NCBI GenBank assembly: GCA_030407315.1
Contig: JALQPE010002409.1
Span: 62,001-126,000, forward strand
DNA length: 64,000 nucleotides
Direction: 5' to 3'
Source of the DNA: Asparagopsis taxiformis
Lineage: Eukaryota; Rhodophyta; Florideophyceae; Bonnemaisoniales; Bonnemaisoniaceae
How positions within the stretch are numbered: the first letter of the stretch is position 1; each line of letters opens with the position of its first letter. The notes beneath the pieces were generated by a model. It saw only the letters and a list, made by a program, of their open reading frames with translations. It ran no database searches and was not told where the DNA came from. A program made the translations under genes and the position numbers. Shown one piece after another: positions 9,973-20,800 of this stretch.

Positions 9973-11595
9973 TTACGTAAAAATGTCACTGTTGACGCTC
10001 TCGCTTCCAATTGAATCTTGGTAGGCGTCGGCCATATCGGCGATTTTGTGATGATTCACAGACACTCGCATGCTTCGTTCATTGTTCACGAGAACAATAC
10101 CGTTGCTGCCGCGTCCCGTTGTATCGCCGCCTTTTTCCAATGCCCACCATCCCAGCACACCCTCCACTGTCACATGCAATCGCAGCGGATACGTCACTAG
10201 CGCTCGACACGCCAACACAAACACTAGAAACACTGTAATCGAGCCGATATACTGTGCCAAATAGCGCAAATCAACCACAGCAATCTGCCGACTATCCACA
10301 AACACGCTTCGTTCAGAAATCCGCCACTCATCGTCCATTCCAATTCCGAGCACAACCGCGCGTTCCATCACACGTAGCGACATGGACGCGCTGCCCCACA
10401 GCCCCATCTCAAACGTCTCCACCCCGTCGTGATCGTCCTCGTTTGACGCACTGCTTTGCACCAATTCTCGTCCAATGCTCAGCGTCGTCATAACGTTCCT
10501 TGCAGAAATCTCGTCCCGCCCGTCCGCCTCCTCCAACGATATCGAAATCCATCGTCCCGAACTCGAAATCTGCAGTTCCGAATAGTTGCGTGTAAACTCA
10601 CGTACAGTCTGACCAGGTTTACTCAGCCCTTCGTAAATTACTTCGCCGTCCGTCGACAACCCGACAATCCATTCCGCATTCGTCACGATCACAGACCCCT
10701 TAAACTTCCACAAACAAACCTGAAACGGCATCCCACCCGGTAACGACACTGAATTCAACCGGGACCCCGACCCACAATACACTCTTTCAACACCCTCCAA
10801 CCGCCGGCTCCCATCTGATTCCGAGACGCCTTGCACCAGCATTCGCTCATCATACCGCGCTACCCGCGGCCAAAACTCCACATACCCATTCTCATCCGTC
10901 GCGTCATCCGACACGACGCGCCACATCGCGCTTGCAAACCCAAACGATATGTCGTGCTCCGGAAAGTAAGCGTCATCACGTCGGTGAAACAGCAAGTTTG
11001 GCAACGCATGTATCGTGCAATTCGCATTAATCAAGTCGCGTCCCGCCGCACAAATGTGTCTCTGATACACCCGCGACCCGCACAGCGTTTCGACGCCATC
11101 GCTCGCGCTCGTGTAGACCTGCACGTAACTCTCAAGGCCGTTCAGACCGTCACAGGCCATCTCGCGCGCCGCCACACGATCCGTTATGCGATTACGACCG
11201 TGCGTAAACGCGACACGCGCGCTATTTCTAGACGTCGGTACCCGCACGCGTCGCATCGACGTCACACGCTCCGTCTCTGCGCCGATGCCGTATTCGAACA
11301 CCACCTCCGATATGCTGCCTATCCACGCTGTGGCTAGAAGCAATATGGGCACCATGAGTGCTAGACGCGCGTGGCGCGCCGTTCGCGGCACGATTAGTCC
11401 ATCGAACATGGAGGAGAATATGCCCAGTGATGTGAGACGTAATTCGCCGCGCGTGTGGAGCGTGTACGTCGCGTAGATGCCTGCTAGAACGCAGGTGGCG
11501 TATACGGTAAGTGGCTTGAGGAAGAGGAAGACGATGCATGCTTTGATTGCATTGAAGATGTTGAGGTCTATGCCGGTCGTCCAGAGTAGCTGCAT
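9973..11595 (-). CDS. Lineage-specific membrane protein, paralog A of a tandem pair
   Basis: The protein has 540 residues. There are two N-terminal hydrophobic segments (about 15-47 and 78-98), a large central region of about 340 residues with conserved cysteines, and a C-terminal hydrophobic segment near 455-480. The central region holds CGSRVYQRHICAAGRDL and VYCGSGSRL. It is about a third identical by eye to the next gene upstream, along the whole length and in the same order (for example GIDLNIFNAIKA against GIEINAFNAVKA). The alignment starts at the chosen ATG, 11595, which supports that start over longer readings. I recognise no characterised family. The arrangement suggests a luminal or extracellular disulphide-bonded domain held between membrane anchors, which is inference. 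Confidence 0.75.
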   Translation of the reverse strand: MQLLWTTGIDLNIFNAIKACIVFLFLKPLTVYATCVLAGIYATYTLHTRGELRLTSLGIFSSMFDGLIVPRTARHARLALMVPILLLATAWIGSISEVVFEYGIGAETERVTSMRRVRVPTSRNSARVAFTHGRNRITDRVAAREMACDGLNGLESYVQVYTSASDGVETLCGSRVYQRHICAAGRDLINANCTIHALPNLLFHRRDDAYFPEHDISFGFASAMWRVVSDDATDENGYVEFWPRVARYDERMLVQGVSESDGSRRLEGVERVYCGSGSRLNSVSLPGGMPFQVCLWKFKGSVIVTNAEWIVGLSTDGEVIYEGLSKPGQTVREFTRNYSELQISSSGRWISISLEEADGRDEISARNVMTTLSIGRELVQSSASNEDDHDGVETFEMGLWGSASMSLRVMERAVVLGIGMDDEWRISERSVFVDSRQIAVVDLRYLAQYIGSITVFLVFVLACRALVTYPLRLHVTVEGVLGWWALEKGGDTTGRGSNGIVLVNNERSMRVSVNHHKIADMADAYQDSIGSESVNSDIFT

Positions 11596-11921
11596 TTTGT
11601 TTGTGAGGTGTGTGACGTTTTTGGTTGTAGCTACATTGGAGGGAGCGGTTTTTGTCTTTGAGGGGCGCGCAGGAGGGTGCTGGGTGGCTCGGCATGAGCA
11701 TTGGTGGGCTTTAGTACTGTTGTTAGGGATCAACGATGTGTCAGTGGTAAATGTCAGCTGTCAGGGTGCGAATGGAACTTACGAAGTCGTTCCACTCTGC
11801 GGCATTTTGTGAATTGATTGCACCATATTACGGGTCACTGATGTATGACACAGTCAATTCATAGATGTGACAAGAATTAATTTAATGACATTGAACTCAA
11901 TTAAAATAAAAATGAAATACA
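11596..11921. other. Spacer between the two paralogs, AT-rich end
   Basis: This is the 5' flank of paralog A and the 3' flank of paralog B. The stretch 11870-11921 is AT-rich (AATTAAAATAAAAATG), consistent with a 3'-end processing region for paralog B. No gene is seen. Confidence 0.4.
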
Positions 11922-13472
11922 TTAGTAATCGACATACTCCGGGTCGCGATTCGTCCCGTTACCATCATCCACGGATACTCTCAAACTTCTGCCAGAATTG
12001 ACAAGTACAATTTTGCCGTCACCAGCGCCGCCCTTCTCGACGGACCACCATCTGACCAGTCCTTCAACGCTAACATTAACCTCCAATGGAAATCTGCCAA
12101 TCAATCGCACCCCAATCACGAGCACCACGAAAGCGAGCAGCGATGCAACATATTGTATCAGATACACCAAATCAACTGTGGCGATATGTCGACTGCCCAC
12201 TACCACATTCCGCTCGCGCAGACCTGTGTAGCTGTCCAGTGAAATGCCCAGAATCAACATCCGTTCAATGACCCGAATCGCCAGTGATCCCCTTGCCCAA
12301 ACGCCGAGTTCAAACGTTCCCACAGCCTCGCTTTCACCCGGCACCGACGAGCGCACCAGCTTTCGTCCGAGACTCAGCACGCTCATGATGTCCCGTTTCG
12401 ACGGTGCCCCGCGTCGGTCACTCGTAGATACTGAAATCCATCGTCCGAAACTCGATATATGAATCTCGCTAGAGTTGTCCGTGAAATTGCGCACTGAATA
12501 CTCGGCTGAACTTTGGTCATCATAAGCAACGCTGTCAGATTCATTCGCAGTTATCGAACGAATCCATCCAGCATTCGTCAATAGCATCGCATCTTCAAAC
12601 TCCCATAAACACACCTGAAACGGAACAACATTGCGAACGCCGCCTGATAACCTCGAACCAGACCCGCAATAAACGTTCTTCACGCCATCAAATTCGCGCC
12701 CACTATCGTCACCGCGGCGAAACACCACACCAGCCGACGACCGAAACCGCGTTTCATACGGCGCAAACCGCACATACCCATTATCATCTTCTGTACCGTC
12801 CGATTCGACGTCCCATTCGCGACTCTTAAACCCCAGAAACATTCCCGATTCCGAGTGGACGTCCTCATCATCCGCCTCGACCACCGCAGACGACAGCACA
12901 TGCGGCGCGCACAAACGACCTCTCAAATCCCGCCCCGTCGCGCAGACGGTCCGCTTGTAAATCTCATCGCCGCAATACACTTCGCCGTGCACGAGAAAGA
13001 CATCCACAAATGTCGTGAGTGAGTTGAACCTGTCGCAGCTCGTTTCAACGGCCAGGACGCGATCCGTTGCCTTATTTCTGCCCTTGACAAAGATGATCGT
13101 ATCGTTGGCACCCGACGTCTCGTTCACAAGCATCCCGGACACGGATGGTCGCTCTGTAGAATTGATGCCGTATTCCAGCACGACCTCCGACACGAACGCG
13201 ATCCAGGCGGTGGCGGCTAGGAGCAGCGCGGCGGTGAGAAAGGTCAGTGATGTCCGTTTGGACGGCAGTGATAACACCATGCCATCAAACACGGCAGAGA
13301 AAATGCCCAGCGAGTTGAAGCGAATTTCGCCGTGCTTGTGCAAGACGTAGGTCGCTATCGCGCTGGCGAGAATGCACGTCAGATAGACGGTTATCGGCTT
13401 GATGAGGAGGAAGATTGTCAACGCTTTCACAGCGTTAAACGCGTTGATTTCAATGCCCGTTTCCCAGACCAT
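11922..13472 (-). CDS. Lineage-specific membrane protein, paralog B of a tandem pair
   Basis: The protein has 516 residues and the same plan as its downstream neighbour: two N-terminal membrane spans, a Cys-containing central domain and a C-terminal span near residue 440 (YLIQYVASLLAFVVLVIGVR). Shared landmarks in the same order are KPITVYLTC, LGIFSAVFDGM, EVVLEYGI, VCATGRDL, VYCGSGSRL, PFQVCLW and the C-terminal VRWWSVEKGG. The ATG at 13472 aligns with the ATG of paralog A; the frame runs further upstream but without an ATG. The pair most likely arose by tandem duplication and has since diverged considerably. Function is unknown. The gene precedes a 3.7-kb stretch without recognisable coding sequence. 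Confidence 0.75.
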   Translation of the reverse strand: MVWETGIEINAFNAVKALTIFLLIKPITVYLTCILASAIATYVLHKHGEIRFNSLGIFSAVFDGMVLSLPSKRTSLTFLTAALLLAATAWIAFVSEVVLEYGINSTERPSVSGMLVNETSGANDTIIFVKGRNKATDRVLAVETSCDRFNSLTTFVDVFLVHGEVYCGDEIYKRTVCATGRDLRGRLCAPHVLSSAVVEADDEDVHSESGMFLGFKSREWDVESDGTEDDNGYVRFAPYETRFRSSAGVVFRRGDDSGREFDGVKNVYCGSGSRLSGGVRNVVPFQVCLWEFEDAMLLTNAGWIRSITANESDSVAYDDQSSAEYSVRNFTDNSSEIHISSFGRWISVSTSDRRGAPSKRDIMSVLSLGRKLVRSSVPGESEAVGTFELGVWARGSLAIRVIERMLILGISLDSYTGLRERNVVVGSRHIATVDLVYLIQYVASLLAFVVLVIGVRLIGRFPLEVNVSVEGLVRWWSVEKGGAGDGKIVLVNSGRSLRVSVDDGNGTNRDPEYVDY

Positions 13473-16400
13473 TGGGGCGTTCGGGCTGCGCACGCGCAGA
13501 GCTTGGGTTTGTTTCGCGGTCGAGTTACGCGAGCGGTAGATGACGCCCGGTGCTGGGTAGCGGATGTCGTCGGACACGCATGAGAGAAGAATGGGCGCGT
13601 TGGGTCGTGTTGATTTGCGTAATGGTTGTGATTCGGCTCGTTCGCCTTTGCAGATGACGTGGTGCCTGTCTGGACACACAATTCGGAGGGCACGGTGCTG
13701 GCGATGTCAGACTGACATTGCCGTGTTCCATTGTTGCACGTTAGTTTCGTTATTTTGACTGCGGAAGCTTTGAAGAGCAGGCGGTTATGATATGGCGTTT
13801 GGTGTACATTGCTGTGCTGTTCGCTCGGGCTGTAATGACCTGACGCACTTATTGACACTTTGTTGGCTGCCTTCCTACGGGGATGGATTACTCAAATACG
13901 TCAGTGATCCTACTCTTCGTTGGACACGCCGTGCCGACGATGATGTTGGTCGAGGTGTTGAGCGCAACTTGGCGCGCTTCTAAATCTCTTGCGACCGGGA
14001 GTGTGAGCGGATATTTGGTCGTTGCGAGGACCATTCTAAAATATCGGCTGACGTCCCGTTGGTTTTGTGTAGGAAACCTTGTTGTTCTACAAACTGGAGT
14101 CGGGTATCAGTCACAATGTTGACGCACTCTGGAAGGGGCATGGCCTGGATTGATGGAGTAGAGCATTATATTTTCTTGTAGTTGTATCTGTATCATGTGG
14201 GCCGGAAAGCAGATAAATTCTGCGGCGTAGAAAATGTAAAACAGTGTAGTCCACCATGGTTTAGGTTTGTGTAGCGCTCTCTGGGTGAGCCGCCCTGTAT
14301 CCTCAAGTCGGACAGTATATATGCTCACCAAACTTCATGTTAACAATTGCCTCTTCAACAAGTATGAAACCCCACCGAACAAGCGCAGCCACATCTCTAG
14401 GACGAAGTTTTTCACATCCAGATAGTAAACAGCATTGATACTTTCATTCGCCTGCACCTTACCGCTTATATCATCCCTCGCGAGTCATGTACTTACACTC
14501 ATCCGCAAAAACGTGTGTTCCATTCATGCCATACAGTAAAATGGTCTATCTCAAGTTTTCAAGCAAGTTTCTGGCTACTCAGCTTCACAACCATATCAGC
14601 CTTTCATCTGTGCATCAAGCCTATAATCTCGAGAGTATAATCCAATACTAGAGTTTGACCAACCAATCAGACGGGTATTTAGCCAGCATGACATGAAAAC
14701 CACTGCCCAAAAAGCTCAATCTCTCTCCATGGTATTAAACATCATATGATGAAGTATTTCTTCCGCCAACTTGAGTGTCCCTCGTGCAAGTAATAGCTTA
14801 CATATCTCATGGTGCCAGCCCAAACATTGAGGGAGACAGCCATTACTTTCTCAGTATGCGGTCCTTGAAACACCATAACACGAAATAAGGAGGATACACG
14901 CAGCAGGGCATGCAGGGTATGATATTTTAGCTTGGTTTTATTATGAAATTGTTGCAGGAGAGACAGCGTGGTAGTCAATGGTAACTTTTGTTGATGCAAG
15001 GCGCCGATCTCCCACAGGTCCAGATGAACAGAGTTCGTTCCCTGGCCCTGTCCATCGATTTTGGCAGCATGAAACGATTGTTATTATACACACAACGCTT
15101 TCAGTGGAATGCGATGATAGCATCTCCTGATCACACAGCGTGAAGAAATAATCCAAACGAGACCCATACAGGAAATATGAAGCTTCTCTCTGAAGACAGC
15201 GACTATTCCATTTTTAGAGCCCCTCGCTCGAGCTGATATACAATCTGCGGCGCTGTCCATTTCTTGTGCGAACAGACGCACATTGTTCTACACCCACGTT
15301 GCGCAAGAAAAACCAGAATACCGACTGCACAATTCTCATCCTTTCCATAACTTTTCAATGTAATACACCATGGTCTGTTCACATATCCACCCAACAAAAA
15401 GCGTATACTTGTTCCGAATATACAAGCGACGATCACGCAATTTCAATATTGGAGAGCATATTGCATCATCCCGACGTTCACCTACGTTTACGACCACTCT
15501 TCCGTATATTAGACAGCGCAGCTATTGGGTGCACGAAACCAAATTTCCCACACATATTTGCACCACCAAAAATATATCCAGTATCCAGCACGACGCGAAC
15601 AACGCACACGACATATACACAACACGCCATCCGCGTCGTTGCGTGTATCTCCGCAACCATGACCTTTCCAAAGTTCGTCGGGAGTCCAACAAACCACACG
15701 ACAGCCGAAAACAACCCACGAAACCCGAACAAATCCCGTCGCGCGCCGTGAGCGCACACGTGCAGTCGAGACGTGCCGAGACGTCGAACGGTGACATGTA
15801 AGTATCTCTGGTCTACACGACGACAGTCACACACGTTCCACGCAAGCGCTTGCAGAACGTACAAAAGCCATTCGCCGAATGGCTGAGCGGTATGTGTGAC
15901 GGTCACGCGCGATCTCGCGACGATGGAGCGTCTATCACCGCGATTCCATCACGACACGTTTGAATTCCATGCACAACCCGCAGGGACACCCTGTCCCATA
16001 CACATCCTGCCCTTCGTCCGTTGTCATTCCCTTTCTTCCGATACACCACCGCACCGCTCCCTGCGCGATCCACGCGTAGTGCGTCCCCGGAGAGACAACC
16101 CGACCCGATTGCGACGGCGCTTGGGCAGACGCTCGGGGTCGTACAACGCGGACCAAGCGCTTTTTTCGGCTTCTCGAGCGTCGTTCTGACGTCGGGCCAG
16201 CGACTTGGTGCGCTATCGTTTGATTGCGTCTGCGCCTCTCCTTTCGACACGAAGGATTTTTTTCTGGCCGTTCTTGCTGCGGTGACGTGCGTCATGGCCT
16301 GACATGGCGTCCGTGATTGAATGGTTTATTTCTGTCAAATGTTTTATCCATGTATCTGTCTGTTACGCCCACCTGTCGCGTCATCGCTGCCTCGGGGTTA

Positions 16401-17172
16401 TACAGTCCATCTCGCACTGGCGACTTGGTATGTTATCTGCCGCAGCTGGTGGGCTGTGCGTATGAACGCGTCAGAAAGCTGTCAGAGCGTGGACGGAGCG
16501 TGCAACGAGTCGCGTCGCCGCCGAGGCGGTGATGGGAGGCTTCGGTGTGGGAAATGTGCGATTGGTGGACGGACGCGATGGAGATGACGATTGGAATCTG
16601 GATTGGATTGTTATGGGACAATGCTTTACACGATATATGATTTGGCCTTTGTTGGAATGAAATATTCGGGCCAGTATTGTTGTGTGGAGATTTTCGTTTC
16701 CTGCGCGCTTGTGTTTGCGGCGGCATGCGCGGATACATCGAGCACGTCTTGTAGGAGGTGCGCTGCGCTTTCGGCCTCTTCTCTTGCGTTGCTGGAAATA
16801 ATTCCGCTTTCTAGGCTAGGGTGGGGTGGGATTGTTGAACGTGACCAAGACCTCAGAGGTCGGTTTGATATGGCTACATAGTGACTGATATTATTGCAAC
16901 AATGCTGCGCTGCGCATTACTTTTCCACCACACGGTCGTCTTGCGTGAGAGGAGGTATTCGATGACAGCAAGGAGTCTCCTTGAAGGAGAACACACACTG
17001 GCGCTGGTCTGAAAGTCACAAAAATTTTGATACAAAAAATAAAAAAACAAACAACACCAGATCCTGTCCCATCTAGCACGTGCCCGACGACATACATCAA
17101 ATCCAACTAAAATTTAATTTAATTTCATGTCCCGCCACGTCACAGTCTCATATTCTATCTAAACCACCTCAA
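13473..17172. other. 3.7-kb stretch without a recognisable gene
   Basis: The frames here are short and lack family features. The stretch contains the perfect palindrome GCAAGCGCTTGC at 15842-15853, followed 12 bases later by a 19-nt inverted repeat (AGCCATTCG, C, CGAATGGCT) at 15866-15884. A strong donor-like GTAAGTATCT lies at 15797, so an unannotated spliced or non-coding transcript is possible. Frames at 15478-15906 (minus), 15903-16295 (minus) and 15964-16302 (plus) were inspected and not accepted. The region 17028-17130 is A/T-rich and probably the 3' flank of the DUF2235 gene. Confidence 0.4.
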
Positions 17173-18381
17173 TCACTCTTTCACAAACCACGACAAAATC
17201 CTCTCCTCAAGATGCGCGAGCGCCTTCGGCCTCCACCCCACCGTCTGAAAGCATTTAACCGCCGACCAATGCAACAACTCCACGCTCTCAATATCCCGAA
17301 CATACTCTCCAGTCACAGTCTGAATAACATCAAAATCCTTAACCTTTGGCGCGACATCCGTTACATATTCCGCCGGCATAATCGCCTCATCCACCTTCAA
17401 ATCCAGTTCCCACTCTCTCCAACAATCCCACATAAACTTGAGCGAATTCTCCGCCAACCTTTTCTGCTCCTTATCATCATCACCGCCACCCATAACCGCG
17501 TGTCCACCCGCGAAAAACAACTCCTTCACAGCACCCCCCCTCCTCATCTCCATTCGCGTCGGCTTGAACGCCCGCCGCGTCTCGTCGACGCTCATCGCAT
17601 GCACGGCGTGTCGCACATGCTCGCCGACCGTCGTGTTGTGAAACCGGTATCTCTCCGCCGGGTCGGGCAGAAAGGACAGCCACGACGGATGGTCGTACGG
17701 CACCCCTAGCGCACCGACAGTGTCGAAACAAACCATGAGATTGATCTCCACGCGATCCCCATGCTTTTTTCGAAAACACTTCGCCTTGGGGGAATCCGCC
17801 GACACGTCTCGGTCCCGGTACATATCGTACGCCTCCTTCACAAAGTCAAAGTGCTCCCGACGCACAAGCCCCGCCTCGTAGATCAGACCGGCTAGGGAAC
17901 GAACGGTGTACGCGCCACGGGAATAGCCGAATAGATAGATTTCGTCGCCGTCCTCGTAGTTGAGGGAGAGAAACGAATAGAGTTGAATGATGTTCTTATC
18001 GATACCGGCTCCAATTGCAGCGGATATCACCTGCTGCGCTGGCCCGCCCTCGTTTCCAATGCCCTCGTCGTAGAAGACGATTTGCTGGACGCCGTCGTCC
18101 TCGTGCTGAATCGCGCGCGATAGCGCGAGAATGTGCGTGTCGTTATCTTTGGACGGCTCGTCCCACGTGCCGTCCGAGAAGATGCACAGCCGCTTCTTGG
18201 ACGTGCGCGGGTCGGATGCGCGTGTTTCGGCCGCTGTCGCAGAGATGGACGGGCGGACTGTGCTGCGAGTCGTACGGGGCGTGGCTGGGAGCGGCTGGAA
18301 TTGTGGCCGCCGGTGGATACGCTGTGCGGACTGCGAGTGATGCGTGTGCTGGATGGGTAGGGCCGGGATGAAGAGATACAT
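17173..18381 (-). CDS. DUF2235 alpha/beta-hydrolase (T6SS Tle1-like phospholipase fold)
   Basis: The protein has 402 residues. After about 65 low-complexity basic residues comes a DUF2235 domain. It opens with RLCIFSDGTWDE and has YDEGIGNEGG, the nucleophile elbow GYSRGAYTVRSLAGLI (Ser near residue 152) and CFDTVGALGVP. A C-terminal segment (LFFAGGHAVMGGGDDD) carries the expected catalytic-His region. DUF2235 proteins are serine hydrolases. Bacterial members include phospholipase effectors, while fungi and algae carry cytosolic versions of unknown substrate. The basic, Ser/Thr/Arg-rich N-terminus could target an organelle. The ATG at 18381 follows a C-rich leader on the minus strand. The family is firm; the substrate is unknown. 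Confidence 0.87.
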   Translation of the reverse strand: MYLFIPALPIQHTHHSQSAQRIHRRPQFQPLPATPRTTRSTVRPSISATAAETRASDPRTSKKRLCIFSDGTWDEPSKDNDTHILALSRAIQHEDDGVQQIVFYDEGIGNEGGPAQQVISAAIGAGIDKNIIQLYSFLSLNYEDGDEIYLFGYSRGAYTVRSLAGLIYEAGLVRREHFDFVKEAYDMYRDRDVSADSPKAKCFRKKHGDRVEINLMVCFDTVGALGVPYDHPSWLSFLPDPAERYRFHNTTVGEHVRHAVHAMSVDETRRAFKPTRMEMRRGGAVKELFFAGGHAVMGGGDDDKEQKRLAENSLKFMWDCWREWELDLKVDEAIMPAEYVTDVAPKVKDFDVIQTVTGEYVRDIESVELLHWSAVKCFQTVGWRPKALAHLEERILSWFVKE

Positions 18382-19588
18382 GTTTGGATGGGTGGTGGCT
18401 GGGGTCGGTGTGGTGGGATGGTATTGGGGTTGGTCTCTTCAGATGGGAGATGTGTATATATGCGGGTGGGTTGTGGTAGATCAGACTTGCTGACGCGTGT
18501 TGTTTAGGTGTATGTTTGTTCTGAATGAGGTAGTCTCAAGTTGTGAGAGATGATATTGGATAGATATATGATACGGAGAAAACATGATGCGCGTGCACCG
18601 TTTGTACTCGTGTATACGCTGAATTTAATCGAAAAAAAATAGGGTTGGTTACACCAGGTAACTGGAGAGTCTGATATTTGTCGAGTTGAATTTGCAAGTA
18701 TGTTGCATCCAATGACAGTGATTAGATTGTTTTTGGCCAAACATCGCCCACATCGTCGATTGGGAGCCAAATCACACCGTGGAGTTAACTCTTCAGGCAC
18801 ATGTGTAGTAAGGGCCGCGAAAACTTGCAGCTTTGTTGCGCTATAGAGTGGAAGCAGAGTTTGTGGTTTGCAGAGGTGCTGACTGGTGACGTCTGCGTTC
18901 ACAATGTTGCAGATGCTACGCGTGGACGCTTTCCATGCCGTTATTTGTTCGTTTTTCGGGGAATCGTAATAATCTTTGTGATCTTGTGCATGAATCTACA
19001 CGTAGATAGAATTGCGTCAAAACTTGAAATCGGCAGTTTCTGCCTACGCGATACCGTATTATGCGACGTGGATATATAAAACCGGTAGCTTGCTATCTAA
19101 TCAGGCTTGTTACCCTCTAACTTGGGTATGTACATAATTAAGTACAGTATATGGCCCTTTGAAATCATACCTGCTACTAGCTCGCGTAGAAGCCAAAATC
19201 AGCTTCCCGGCCCGGTCGAGGAGATACCCTCAAACCTACGTGGTTGGATACGTACCCTTCGAGGGCTACAGCTGCCAGTAGTTGTTGTTTGCATTAATAC
19301 TCGGTCCGCACAATACATACTACGGTAAACACAACATGGAGCGTCCCCAACGCCGCATATGCACTCCTTCTTCGAACCCATATCGTCCTAAATCAGGTGC
19401 AATTAAAATCTACCAATTCCAATCTCGAAAATAATTGGAAAATGACCCATCACTACGACAAAGTTTCATCTACTACCAAAACCCAAAGCAAAATTCCCTT
19501 TCAAGCCAAAATCCGCCGCAGCCATCAACCACCCCACCCAACCACACCCATCCGAAATGCCTCCACTCCGTCCATAACCGCACCCAAA
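18382..19588. other. Divergent spacer between DUF2235 and DCAF4-like genes
   Basis: About 1.2 kb holds TATA-like sequences (TATATATG near 18455 and GATATATAAAA near 19070). The last 90 bases before 19589 are C/A-rich and G-poor. In-frame codons from 19442 to 19588 could extend the DCAF4-like protein, but their translation is unconserved-looking. No other gene is seen. Confidence 0.35.
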
Positions 19589-20800
19589 ATGCCACCACCA
19601 GTCGTAATGCCCCAACTCCCGGGCATGTACTACGACGCCACAACCAATCGTTACTACAAACTCCCAGCCCCCAACTGGACCCCGAACACCGATCCCCCAT
19701 CTCACACGCGGATCCGCCCGACACCGAAACGTCCAAAACTCCAATCCCACATCTCCAATCTGCACACCAACCATCCAACCCCGATATCCCAACTGTCCTC
19801 CACCCTCCTCTCGACCAGTCGCCGCCGATCCGCGCCACAATCGCACTTTTCCGCCGCCGCGACGCGCGTCCTCCCCGGCTGCGGCACCGCCGCGCTCATC
19901 GTCGCCCCGTGCACCGTGCAGCTGCGCCACTTCCCCACGGGCGGTTGCATCGACTCGATGACCTGTTTCCAGCCCGTGCTGGACATCGCGTGGAGCGACG
20001 TCGCCAACGTGCTCGCGATCGCTCTACGCGGGCCGTCTGCAACGCGCGACACGCTCCGGCTACTGCATTTCCCTCTACGAGAGCACCGGCGAAAAAGCAT
20101 CTGTCATGTGGAAATTCGCGCAAAATTATTCTGCATCGCACTATCGCCCTCCCTCGACCCCGTCGTGGGCACACATCGCTCCACAGAAATCTACGCCCGT
20201 CACGAGGATCTGCCCGCCGCTCGTCGCGTCGCATCGCTCTTCCATGCAGACCAATCCCCCGCGCTCGTCACCATCCGCCCCGCGCCGCACGTCGTCGTCT
20301 CCGGCACTCGGGCAGGCAACGTCTTCCAGTGGGATCTACGCGCGAAACCCACCCGCCCCGTCATTACTTTTCGCCCCTGCGGTGCTGGGTGCTCCGTGGC
20401 CGATTTGAAGGCGTCGCGTCGCCAGGAAAGATTGTACATTTCGTGCATGCGAGACGAGGAGTTTAATCTCGCCGCGTGGGATCTGCGCATGGTTGGAGAT
20501 CAAATGCCGGCGCTGGCGTATCGGGAACATTGTAATTCGCATCGTAAATTGAAATTTGATGTCGATGAAACTGGCTCGGGTGGCGTGCTTGCAGCCGGGG
20601 GGGATGATGGTCTCGTGCGCTTCTGGAGCGCTGATCGAGGCGGAGCGCCGTTGGATTGTATGGAGTTTAAAGGGGAAATTGCTAATTGTGTGCGTCTGGT
20701 TTGTTGGCAACCTTCTGTGCTCGCGGAATGCCCGCCCCGCCCCGGTGCTTGGGTTGTTACAGATCGACAAGCGTATGTTTTGGAGGCTGGTGCGTCGTGA
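19589..20800 (+). CDS. DCAF4/WDR21-like WD-repeat protein
   Basis: The protein has 403 residues from the ATG at 19589; an earlier in-frame ATG at 19442 would add 49. The N-terminus PQLPGMYYDATTNRYYKL matches the PGFYYDxxxNRYF signature of DCAF4. Degenerate WD repeats follow: ISCMRDEEFNLAAWDLRMVG, GVLAAGGDDGLVRFWSADRG and VVSGTRAGNVFQWDLRA, the last resembling the GxxxGxIFxxDLR element of DCAF4. DCAF proteins are substrate receptors for CUL4-DDB1 ubiquitin ligases. The shorter start is preferred because homologs begin close to the PGxYYD motif and because the preceding 90 bases look like the C/A-rich leaders seen elsewhere. The WD fold is clear; the DCAF4 assignment is probable. Confidence 0.75.
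   Translation: MPPPVVMPQLPGMYYDATTNRYYKLPAPNWTPNTDPPSHTRIRPTPKRPKLQSHISNLHTNHPTPISQLSSTLLSTSRRRSAPQSHFSAAATRVLPGCGTAALIVAPCTVQLRHFPTGGCIDSMTCFQPVLDIAWSDVANVLAIALRGPSATRDTLRLLHFPLREHRRKSICHVEIRAKLFCIALSPSLDPVVGTHRSTEIYARHEDLPAARRVASLFHADQSPALVTIRPAPHVVVSGTRAGNVFQWDLRAKPTRPVITFRPCGAGCSVADLKASRRQERLYISCMRDEEFNLAAWDLRMVGDQMPALAYREHCNSHRKLKFDVDETGSGGVLAAGGDDGLVRFWSADRGGAPLDCMEFKGEIANCVRLVCWQPSVLAECPPRPGAWVVTDRQAYVLEAGAS

Noticed and set aside
15865..15960. tRNA-like start (GAATGGCTGAGCGGT)
   Set aside because: Resembles a tRNA-Ser/Leu D arm, but no matching acceptor strand, anticodon stem or T arm follows within 100 bases.
15478..16302. Several frames of 90-140 codons on both strands
   Set aside because: Overlapping frames of similar length on both strands, none with domain features, suggest base composition rather than coding.
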